From the NCBI GenBank assembly GCA_051294375.1, contig CM119269.1, positions 3,522,690 through 3,586,689 of the forward strand: 64,000 nucleotides of DNA, given 5' to 3'. The DNA comes from Paraspadella gotoi (Eukaryota > Chaetognatha). This document shows positions 12,641 to 23,800 of this stretch, piece by piece. Position numbers and translations under genes: made by a program. The notes under the pieces are model-generated. The model was given only the letters and a program-made list of their open reading frames with translations, was not told where the DNA came from and made no database searches. Every line of letters starts with the position of its first letter. Position 1 is the first letter of the stretch.

Positions 12641-14139
12641 TTAAGAGTGCTATCCCCAGGCACATAATAACCTGTTTTCAAACAATTTATAGAATAATTC
12701 TTTACTTTTAAATGGACCGTATCAGATTTTAAGAGCAAGATCCTTCAAAAAATAATATAATTAAACTCAAAACTCTGCTAAAGGCTTTAGATAAAAAGAC
12801 CATTAATTTAAATGTAAACAAGACCATTCACAACCAGAAAATAACAAAATTTAATTTTTAATCATTTTTTTCCATATTGCATGTTAAGAATAACAATAAC
12901 AGAGGCACCTAACTTCAATAAATTTTTTAACAGTCTGCATCTTGAATTATGCAACTTAGAATGCCGTCTTTAGTAGTTATTCTTTCTATTACCTAGCTTT
13001 ATTAACTACTAGACATTTGGCGTTTTTTTTAATTGTGGATCTATTAAATCAAGTTCCGTTTTTTTTTCTTTTTTTTATTTTATATTCGAGAAAGCAAAGT
13101 GTTTGACAACTTGTTACACACGATTTATTTTATTTAAGAGACGGACATGTTAAATGTTGATGAAGGCCTTGAAGTTCAAACTAGCCGACAAACAGTTTCT
13201 ATTACACGAAGTATAAAAACAGTGTGGAGAATTTGACCTTTTCTTTTCCATTTTTTGCATGCCGTTGAAGACGATTTCGAAAATTTTTACAAACATATTT
13301 TATATTTTTGACTCTTAACTTCTTTTATGAAGAATCTCAGAATCTTTAATTACAAATTTTTAAAAAAAATATTTTGGAAATTTATGCCATTTTATAAGAA
13401 TATTACTATAAATACTAACTGCTAATTAATGACTACTGCCCAAACAATATAGCATAAATATTATTTTAGTACTTCTTAAATCATACTATCTCACGTCTCA
13501 AAATATCCATTTGTTCACTCAAATAAAATTTACTGTTCCCCAACGTGCTCCACTCTAATGTCCATTCCTTCTTAAACTAAAAAATAAATCCGTCTATAAC
13601 CAATTTTTCAACAAAATTACTTTGCCTTTCTTCCTTAATATTAAAAACAATGAAAAAGAAAGGATATATATAGCCATCATGTATCTTTATATGTCATAGC
13701 CCTTTTATGTTTTGTAGTATTAGGTTTTCTTATAATCCCAATACTCTTTTCATTTTTTAGCACTTAATTGATAGAAGGCGCCACGCAAAATCCAAACAGA
13801 GCAGGTAATTTTTGGTAAATACCTAATTATAGATACAAATATGTATTCTTTATATAACTCAAATGCCAGTTCTACTGTCTATGCCTATCAAAATAAATTT
13901 ATTTTTAATTAATAAATAATTTTATTCATAAATATTTTAAAAAATTAAAAAAATTATTTTTTTAAAACTATTAATAATATATTTCTATTCAAGCCTACTT
14001 AAAAGTTAATTGCCATTATACTTGTTAATATTTCTGCGAACATTTTTTTTATTAAACAACTATATTTCAAATATTGAGTAAGCTACTGTATTAATATTTT
14101 TTTGTAAATATTTTTTTTCATAAATTAATAACAAATATT
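12641..14139. other. AT-rich centre of inverted repeat
   Basis: About 1.5 kb of very AT-rich DNA between the arms, with no open frame of 60 codons and no recognisable RNA gene. Pairing between the two sides becomes undetectable by eye, so this is either the spacer of the element or its most decayed portion. Confidence 0.6.
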
Positions 14140-15509
14140 ATTATTATTTAAAGCTGGATATTGCAGATTGAATTAAAAGCCATTCAACTAATATATACCT
14201 GTATTTTATTAGCATTAAGTTTTAATTTAAACATCATATATTCCTTTATAATCAAAAATTAAAGTTCAACTAATCTGCTTTTATTTATTTTCTTTATTAT
14301 AATTTTATATATTTTTTATTTTTAAACATTTGTTTTAAAAGCCTTATTAAGCTTAGAACTGTATTTTTTTGTATCTTTTATTTTTTTTAAAAAATATTCT
14401 ATTTGAAGTACTAATACCTGATTAATCTTTTTTAAATAAAAAAATTTAATTTTTACGTATACATTCAATAATGAAAAATTCGTTAAAAAAGTTTGGGAGA
14501 GCGTCTCCAAATTAAAGCCTTATGTTTGATAGATAATGCACCAGATACTATAAAACATTCAGAATTGTAAGCACACAGACAAAAACTACATAAATAAATA
14601 TTTTTCAAAATCTGTGTTTCAAGATTTAAACAATTACATAGCTCCTAACAAAAGTTAAAAAAACTAATACCTATCTTACGCCCAATAGAAAGCGCCAAGG
14701 TTTACCAAGAGGATTTAGTCTGTTCTTTATACCTTATATTTACATTATTTTCAAAGTTATAACAGGCGAAAATAAAAAAAAATGGTTGCACTTAACAAAT
14801 GCCGAGAATTCGCGTTTTTAAACATTCAATAATTTGCGAACAAAGTATTTTTTGATTTTTAAAAAATAAAGCTATATGCTTAAAAATGACAGTATTTTTT
14901 TCCGCTCTTTAAATTGACGCAGAGTTAAATTTAAATTCCGACTGATATTTTCTAAGATATCTACATTTTATAAATTGAAAAACGCGGGTTTTTTTTTGCC
15001 AAAATTTTTGAAGAGTTTGCAAGCAACTTATTGATCGATTTTTTCAAAAAAACAAAGATTAGAAAAAATAGTAGCATAATTAACGCGACTTAATTTGCTA
15101 CTTCATAGCTGCCTAAAATTCTGTAAAAAAACTTTATAAATTTGCCTAAGGCCTAATTGAATAATGCCTAACGTTGTCAAGAAATAGATGCCCAATTTCG
15201 TGAGGGAGTTAAAACAAAAATCTATAGCAACGAAGAGTTTGGCCTAGGAGAAAGAAATGAGAGAAAGGAAGGACGCCACTTGCTTTCGATCAGGTCAATG
15301 GTGCAGCAGTGTGAACCGCCAATGTCGGTTGAAGCATTGCCTGACTCCGTTTTGCAATTCGGTCGTCGTCGTCGTCCGTTCGTTCGTTTCCACGATGTTG
15401 GCAATTCCCGACGAAAAAAAGGAAGCAACCATCTGTTGAGTGTGAGATGATTAAAAAGAAAGAAAGGAAGCAACGACTCTAAAGACAAGAGGAGGATGAG
15501 AGAGGAGAC

Positions 15510-15541
<32 letters not shown>

Positions 15542-15629
15542 AGATTCCGCGATGCAAAACGGTCGACCTCAAAGCTCTTTAAGCCTCAATGTGTTATGAC
15601 GTCATTTATTTCAAATGACTACCAAATAT

Positions 15630-15690
<61 letters not shown>

Positions 15691-15898
15691 TCCTCTCTTC
15701 TCCTCCTCTCTCTCATTCTTTCTTCTCTCTCTCCTCTCCGTCTCCTCTCTCTCGCGTTCGCCTCTCCCAGACCGCCAAAATTCGTTTTTCCGATTCTTCT
15801 TCTTATAATTTTGTTTTACTCCCTCACAAATTGCATCTATTTCCTACAACGTACATTATTCATGTACATTCATGTACATTTCCATTATTCATAACATT

Positions 15899-16026
15899 NN
15901 NNNNNNNNNNNNNNNNNNNNNNNNNNNNNNNNNNNNNNNNNNNNNNNNNNNNNNNNNNNNNNNNNNNNNNNNNNNNNNNNNNNNNNNNNNNNNNNNNNNN
16001 NNNNNNNNNNNNNNNNNNNNNNNNNN
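15899..16026. other. assembly gap
   Basis: A run of 128 N inside the right arm of the inverted repeat. Confidence 0.98.
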
Positions 16027-16334
16027 CTCCTTTCCTCCCATCTCTTCTTTCTTTCCTCCTTTCCTCCCATCCCCTTCTTTCTTTCTTCCTTTCCTCCGTC
16101 GCCATTCCCATTACTCTTCCTGGCGCAAATTCGTCTTCGCGGTTTATGTGTCTTCATTCTCATTTGCATATTGGCGTCTCCGGCGTTCCTTCTTTTCTCT
16201 CCCCGCAGAAATCGTCTCGTCGGTTAATGAACCGAAAATCGCTTCGAGCGTCCGCCATGATGTAGGGGGGAGGAGGAGGAAGAGGAGGAGGAAGAGGAAG
16301 AGGATTGGTCAGCGCCCTCGTCCTTTATTGACAC

Positions 16335-16596
16335 NNNNNNNNNNNNNNNNNNNNNNNNNNNNNNNNNNNNNNNNNNNNNNNNNNNNNNNNNNNNNNNNNN
16401 NNNNNNNNNNNNNNNNNNNNNNNNNNNNNNNNNNNNNNNNNNNNNNNNNNNNNNNNNNNNNNNNNNNNNNNNNNNNNNNNNNNNNNNNNNNNNNNNNNNN
16501 NNNNNNNNNNNNNNNNNNNNNNNNNNNNNNNNNNNNNNNNNNNNNNNNNNNNNNNNNNNNNNNNNNNNNNNNNNNNNNNNNNNNNNNNNNNNNNNN
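16335..16596. other. assembly gap
   Basis: A run of 262 N inside the right arm. Its counterpart in the left arm (about 10860-11075) is sequenced. Confidence 0.98.
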
Positions 16597-18718
16597 TCCT
16601 CTTCCTCCACTTTGCTTCCCACTTGTACCTCGTTTTGCTATTCCTCCTCCTCCTCCTTCTCTTCCTCCTGACTCATTGTCGCTTCGAAATTCATCGCCGT
16701 CGACATCAGTGGCGCAGGATTTTTTTCGAATCTCTAAGGAAAAAAAGTCGGCAACGACGCAGATGGTCTTTGCCAGCAATCATTGCGAGATTGTGCTTGC
16801 CAGAAAACCCTACGGAATAAATTTTACCAGAACTCATAAAAAAGTCTTTGCCATGATTCATCGATTGATTAAAATGAAGTGGCCATAAAAATATAAAAAA
16901 ATGATTTTGCAAGCTATGTACTTTGAAGGGAGTTTAACTTCCTATTTAAAACAGCTGTTTGCCATAGATCAGATCATTAAGAAATTGTGTTTGCCAATCC
17001 TCATTAAATGATAAACATGAAAGCATCTGAAGGCAAAACAAACGAGGCCTCACAACTCGACGCCTTCGCTTAAAACTTCGTCTCTCATTCCGCCCACCTC
17101 ACTCACGATTACCTCGCATGAAGATTCAATCGCACCACCTCGCTTCACCCAACCCAACCCCACCCACATTTTTCCCGCCATAATTTCGGCGCCGCGATCC
17201 AAAAATTGCCCCTCAAAGTTTGAACAAAACATTCATTCTTTCCGCTTTTACACCCCGAAGGCGTGCTGAGTTTCGGCGTCTTGATTCTTGAAAATCAAAT
17301 TAACGCACGCTCTCTCTCTCTCTCCTCTCTCGTCTCTCTCATCTAGTCTCTCTCGTCATCTCTGCTCTCTTACCTCATCTCTCTCAATCTGCTCTCTCTC
17401 TATCTCTCCCTTCCTCTCTCCTTCTCTCGTCTCTCTCCTCCTCCTCTCTCCTCTCTTTGAATTTTCCAAAAGCGCGTTTAAATCTCCAATAGCAATTGAA
17501 TCATCTCCCCTTCATTTAAGTCCTTTGAAAATAACAACTTCTTGATTCCGAAATTTTCTTGGATCTGTTTTTTTTTCTTCCGCGCTCAGAATCTGAGATG
17601 AAGTTGAAGCGTCTCCTTTCCATTTCTTTGGTGCCGCTTCGCTCTTTTTCCATCGCGCTTCTCTCAATTCTCTTTTTGTCAACGCAAATATAGATTAAAG
17701 TGAAATCGTGACGAAACCTCGGATTCGCGTCAAAAGAAAAAAAAATGGGATAAGGAAAAATAAGAAAGAAAGAAAAGAATAAAGGAAAAAAAGAAAAAAA
17801 GGAAAAGATATGAATAGAAAAATAATATTGACAAAAAAAGAAAAATAAAAAAGATAAACCGACGGGGAAAGTTAATTCAAGAATTCTTCGCGGCGAAATT
17901 ATTTCTTCTCATATCTCGAAGATTCCTTCTCACCACGAATCCGTGAGGCTTCATTTTTCCTCTTTTATTTATCTTCTTGTTCTTTTGTTAATCGGAGGAA
18001 AGGAAGATGGATTTTGATGAACACGATCAGTCCATCCAATTTGTTGCGCCGCAGGGAAAAAAGGGAAACTTTCTCTCATGTGGCGCAAAGAAGGACGAAT
18101 TGACCGCGCGAGTTTCTCCGACGTCAACGGAAATGATAACGACAAAGACGACCGCCATAACGACGACGAGGCTTCACCCAAAATCTCTCGCTAACGTCGA
18201 CGCAATTCGACGTCGATTTCGAGGATGACAGTTATTGATTGCAGCAAATCATGGAATCGAACGACGACGACGACGACGACAAAAACCTCGCGCGCATTCG
18301 CAATCCATCGACGCTCGTTTATTAGTGACGCTTTTTTATTTCTTTTCCTTCGTACGCGGAATTACTTTGAGTCAAGGCGTAATTCTCTGTGGCTGTGAAT
18401 GGGAGTTTACCTCAAACCGTTCAATTGAATGCATTCTCAGTGAGTTGCCTGAGCGCTCACTAGTTGTTGGACATTATAAAACTACGACTAGAATTTGAGC
18501 CGCTTACGGATAACTTGAAAATTAATTTTTTTTTACCTCGCATATTTTTTTTTCCTTTCTTTTTTGGTTGCGCTCCCAAATTTCGCTTTAGCGCTCAAAT
18601 AAATTCCTTTGAGCGCTCGTCGAGTTCGTCCATGGCGCTCGGCCAAAAAAACGCAATTCGCTTTCCTGATTCGTTTTTCGCTTCAATCGTCAATCAACGG
18701 CGTCGCCTTTCTCCGGAT

Positions 18719-18942
18719 CACGTGATCATTTTTTTTATCCTCCGGAATAAATGTGATCACCTGATACCCCGTTGGCGCAAACAAAAAAACGTCGACCACG
18801 TGATTCCGAGTGGGCGATGAAAAAAAAAGTCATCACGTGAATCGCCTTCTTCACGGAGGCTCAGTCACGTGAAATCCCCCCCCCCGCGCGCGCTGATATA
18901 CGAAGCCCCGCGGTTTCCCTCGAGCGCGTCGCGTGTCACGTG
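18719..18942. promoter_or_regulatory. cluster of five CACGTG E-boxes
   Basis: CACGTG occurs at 18719-18724, 18797-18802, 18834-18839, 18866-18871 and 18937-18942; four of the five sit in TCACGTG or wider palindromes. Such E-boxes are typical bHLH-ZIP binding sites. Only two counterparts (8450-8455, 8625-8630) survive in the left arm. A regulatory role is inference. Confidence 0.4.
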
Positions 18943-20123
18943 ACTGATAATCTCGCGCGGAGCGAAGAAATCTTTTCCGACTTCTTTTGTTGGAGTCACG
19001 AAGCCAACTTCATTATTTCCACGTTGGTTCTTCCCCTCGAGGGTGTGGTTGTCGTCGTCGTCGTCGTTCGCCTCATTGCTCCCGTCTCTTTGTCTTCTTC
19101 TCATCTCATTCTTCAGAATTCTTTACTAAGTTATTCGCTGCCTTCGTCATCCTTTTTTCCCATTCATACGCATATCTCTTTTCTCTCTCTTTGTTTCATT
19201 TTCGCCTTTGACTCCTTCTCGTTTTTCCTTTCTCATTTTGTCTGCATGTATCTAACATTAATTTGTCATCTGTAACATATACTTATTCCTCAAATCCTCC
19301 CTCACTGTTGGCCCCGAACCCTATCCCCGAACCCTATCCCCAAACCATTCACCAGTCCCCTCCTCGCTTTCCTTCCAAAGAGACCACCCACCTTTGCGTT
19401 CTTTTCGATAATTGATTACGAGGAGAGAGATGCATGGAAATCGAGTCAAGACTTGGGCATTGGGCATTGGGCATTGGGCATTGGGCTTTGGTTATTGGGC
19501 ATGAGCCGCTAATTCTGAGAATCTTGCTTGGCTACCGCTTTTGAAGGACATAGCCGAAAAGGAGCGGGCCCGAATGGAGTTGACTTGCCTGGAGTGGGAT
19601 TGGCTCAAGTGGACTGGATCGACTTGAAGACAAATTCGCGAGTGATCGAAAATCCATCTTCAATGCAAATGAGGATTTTGCGTGCGAATCCATTAAAAAT
19701 CCTCGAGCATTTTTCTCTTCTCCATCTTTGATGGTTTTCTACCAAATTTACTCGAGCCACCACCTTTGGTTTTCCTTCGTCATTCTGTCTATTTTTTTTT
19801 AAACCACCTTTTTTACGCTTTTGTTTTTGCGTGGAAGGTGATTCCTACCTTGCAACGCAGCCTGATATGTTTTACATCCTTTTTACATTCTTTTTAATAT
19901 TATTAAATCTTACATCATTCACCATCAGTATTTCGCCTACTCCTATCTTTACTTTACATATTATTTTTCCTCTCTTTCTCTTCCCTACCTTTTCTCTCTC
20001 TTTTCTTCTCCACCTTTGAACCCCGAAATCATTATTGGATATCGTAAGTCGTTGGCCGAAGATCAGAGTCCAGTTTGGGAATGAAGTCTCGAGAGTCTGA
20101 GACCGAGAGTCTGAGACCGATAA
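18943..20123. other. gene-free stretch before NAV exons
   Basis: Mixed sequence with two short tandem repeats: GAACCCTATCCCC units at 19316-19352 and GGGCATT units at 19456-19502. The plus strand at 19528-19731 is open but its peptide matches nothing I know. No NAV exon is recognised here. Confidence 0.5.
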
Positions 20124-20228
<105 letters not shown>

Positions 20229-20704
20229 TTGAGAATTTCTTCCCCTCGCAACACGAGATTCCACTTTTACGACACAATAAACTTGTCAAAGGATTTTTAC
20301 TAAGAAATCCCGCTTAACACTTTCTTTACGCGCCGCTTTGCAACGTCAACACGGGCAGCAACAACAACAACAACAACGAGAAACCTAACTTTCGCTTTAT
20401 TTTCATATTTCGACCGACGTCTGTCGCTTTCGGTGTTGTGCGCTTTATTTTTAGCTTGTAGATTCACCGCTGCTTTTAAAACATCGCTTTTACGTATATG
20501 AAGACTTTTGAAATGAAACGACGGCTCAAACCTGATAGATAATAATCCAATATTCTTTATACGGCGAGTTCAGGGTTTAACGACACAATTACTTCATTAC
20601 GAATGAACTTTCGAACTCGCTGTAGCCCGAACTCGCTGTATACTATTTCCCATCGACTCGACAATGAAGCCAACTTCCCCTCACCATTTCTCCTTACCTT
20701 CCAG

Positions 20705-20874
20705 CTTCGACGACTCGAGCTCCATCTCCAGCGGAATCTCGGACACGATTGCCGAGATCTCCACCGACGACCCAGAGACCAACGACAGCCTCGGATCAGA
20801 CCGGACCAACCCTTGCGGCAGCCTCAAGCGCGGAGCAGGCCGCGCCGCAGCCGCCGCAGCAGGAGCAGGTGGAG
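20705..20874 (+). CDS. Nav: NAV exon 1 of those seen
   Basis: The acceptor TTACCTTCCAG precedes and the donor GAG|GTGAGT follows. The exon enters in phase 2 and leaves in phase 1. It encodes FDDSSSISSGISDT followed by an acidic IAEISTDD segment, a signature shared with navigator proteins, then a Gly/Ala-rich stretch. The same frame is open back to an ATG at 20664, but the strong acceptor makes an internal exon more likely than a start. Confidence 0.85.
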
Positions 20875-23800
20875 GTGAGTACAAAGACTGATATTTGATT
20901 ATACTAGTAGCGTTTGAAGTGCGTCTTAACTCAACTTTCACTGTGTATACCGTCCTAAAATATAGATTTCGAGAACCGGCAATGTTAGGTGACCAATGAC
21001 CATTCTTTTTTAAGAATTTTAACAGAGGGAAAATTGCGTTTTAAAAAATTCAAGTTTTTGAATGATTATTCAATTAATTAATTATTATAACTTATTAAAT
21101 CTAAGTCCTTAAAAAAATTTAATCTTTTTCTTTAAAAACTTTAAAAGTTTTTAAAAATTTAAAATCGTCACCCATCAATGTCAATAGTATTGAAGCATGA
21201 TTAATTAATTAATTTTTTCACCCATCAATGTCAATAGTATTGAAGTATGATTAATTAATTAATTAATTTTTTCACCCATCAATGTCAATAGTAGTAGCAT
21301 GATTGTTATTTGTTAATTTTCTTCGATTAATTCCCCCTCCTCTTAAATCCCAGCGCCTCCCCGAGATGGCGATTCGGTCGAAAAGAGACAAAACAGAGAA
21401 AACGAACAAAAGGCGTCGAGAAGAAAGAAAATGTCGTCGTCGACGTCGACGGTTGTCGCCGCCGCCGACGTCAACGCCAACCGGGGCGGCGGCGGCAAAG
21501 ACGCGAAGTTGAAGGAACAACAAAAGAGCATCGAGCGGAAAGACATGGAGGCGCGAAGAAATGAGCAGGTGAGGAAAAGCAAAAAAGGGATGAATGCGAG
21601 GGAACATCTTTTATTTACAACTTAAACATTCTCCTCTCCCTTTTTTCCCAACTCAGACTTCCTCCCCCAAACATCCTCCCGCCACGCCACCTCGCTCATC
21701 TTCCATCGCCTCCCCACGCCACGGCGCCGCCTCGCCCGTATACGGCCTTCGGCGCCCTTCAGGCGTCGGCACCGTTCCCGGCGCCCATCCCGGCGCCAAC
21801 AAAATCGGCGTCGCCTCTAAGGGCGGCGTCGCTGGAAAACCGGCGTCGAAAATCGACAAGATCGATCATCTTATCGCCAACTCGGCAGCTGAGATTTTGG
21901 CACAGGGTGAGTGCATGTTTGATGATGAATGTTTGAATGAAAGTCTGTTAGAATTATAAATTATTCAATTCACAAGCATAATCAGATTATATAAACAAAA
22001 TATTTTCACTCTTAACTCTTCCTTACGCCAGATGCTCTTTTTTTATATCCTCGTTTAACTACAGGCCAACAACAACAGAGGTCGGGATCAATGCCGCGTT
22101 CTTGCGGAGCCTCGAGTCCGGCCAACAAAATAGCAACGAGTTCCAATTACGCTCACATCGGTCCCGTTGGGACATACCAAGTAAAATTGGTTTTTATTCG
22201 CCTCGAAACTAATTATAAAATCTAACTAACATGCTATTTGTCAGTTGTAAGTTTGGAATTGAATACAATAAGTTTTTTATTTAATTTCTTTTTCCTTCTT
22301 TTTTCACTCAGAATTCTCTTGAGCGATGCGGTCGATCTCCCGGTGCCATCTCGTCGCCGCTCGTGACGTCGGCGTCCCTCCATTCACCTTCCGGAAGCGA
22401 GAGATGCGCCTCACCCATCAGCGTCATGAGCGACGACAGCGGAAGGTAAGGCCTCGGAAGTCGGAGACGGTAGAATTCCCTTGGTAAGGTCGAGACTGAC
22501 GCCGACTTTTCCTCTTTTTCCTTCAGATCAGCGTCGATGCTTTCTCGGCGGAAAACCGGCGCCGGAAGTCATTACATGGACTCGGCGTCGCTGAAGGAAA
22601 GAATCTACGCGAGGACGACGCCGTCGCCGGGAGCGCCGCCTGGGGATGGCACCTACGCCAGAGTTCACATCGGACACGACGGTGAGGGAGGGAAGGAATG
22701 AATCAATGAATGAATCAACTAAATGAGTTAATTTGCAAATGAATTTAGGAATGAAGGAATAAATAATTGATAGTATAAAATAATTACCTTATAAAATAAT
22801 AATAAATTATTTTAATTTTCGTGTCTCCAGGCGTCTCACGCACGTCTCCTTACTCCACGGTGACGATACAAGGCGGCGCCGGCCCGACCTCCGGCGCCAC
22901 GCCCCAGTTCTTTCGTGGCGGCGGCGCCGGGTGCTCCGGTGGCGTCGGCGGCGCTGGGTACGCCGAAGGAAACCAACGCCTCTCCGACGCAGAGTCAGTC
23001 GATTCAGTCGCGTCCTCGATTCACGAAAAGATTCAACAGGTGAGTTTGAACTTTTAACGTGCAGGACATTGAAGGCCTGTTCGAATACCTCTGTCTTTGT
23101 GCCAGTCTTTTTTATATATTTATTTATTTATGTATTTACTTGTCTGTTTGTATGACTCTGTCTGTCTGTCTCTCTGTCTGTCTGTCTGTCTGTCTGTCAT
23201 TCTGTCTGTCTGTCGGTGAGTTTTCTTTGTTTTTTTGTATCAAAATAAAAATGTTTTCGAACAATTTGCCCATCAATAATCAAAGAAAGGAAACATTCTG
23301 CATTTTAGCTACAATTTAATCAACCTCATCCCCCTCTTTTCACGCCGATCCAGGCCCGCGCCAATTCCATCCACTACGCCAAAGTTTCGGGCGTCGGCGG
23401 CGCGCCCTCTTCTCCCTATCGAGCGCCACTCGTCATCGAAGCGGACGGATCCTCGCCTCGCCTCCCGTCGAGGTCAAACTCTATTCGGTCCAACTCCTCG
23501 GAGCGATCCTCCGGGATATCGTCCGGTAAGGATCGATTGTCTTATCAACTCATTTTTCATCTCTTTGGTTAAATCGAATGATTGGTTTTATAAATTGGAT
23601 AATAAGTAATTGAATGATTTACTTACTGATCGATCGATCGATTGATTGATTGTTCGTATCCACCTCAGGCCCTTACGCCTCCACCGCGTCCCTCCGCGGA
23701 CTCGGAGATTCCTTCGCCTCTCAGATGCGCGGCTACGAATCCGCGGGCGAAGAAATGTTGTTGTCGTCGTCGGCCAACAGGTGCGCTGCCGTCGACCTTC

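Larger units (their letters stand above)
14140..18905 (-). repeat. right arm of giant inverted repeat
   Basis: Reverse-complement partner of 8418-12640. It ends near CGCGCGCTGATATA (about 18887-18900), which mirrors TATATCAGCCGCGCG at 8418. It contains two large gaps. The arm also carries CT tracts (15630-15710, 17310-17455) and a CCTTTCCTCCCATC-type minisatellite (16027-16100). No coding exon is supported. Confidence 0.9.

Noticed and set aside
11640-15140. AT-rich core as a possible mitochondrial or viral insertion
   Set aside because: No open frame of meaningful length and no recognisable gene piece on either strand.
15222-15572. 116-codon minus ORF
   Set aside because: Mostly GA-tract translation with Leu/Ser bias; no splice evidence.
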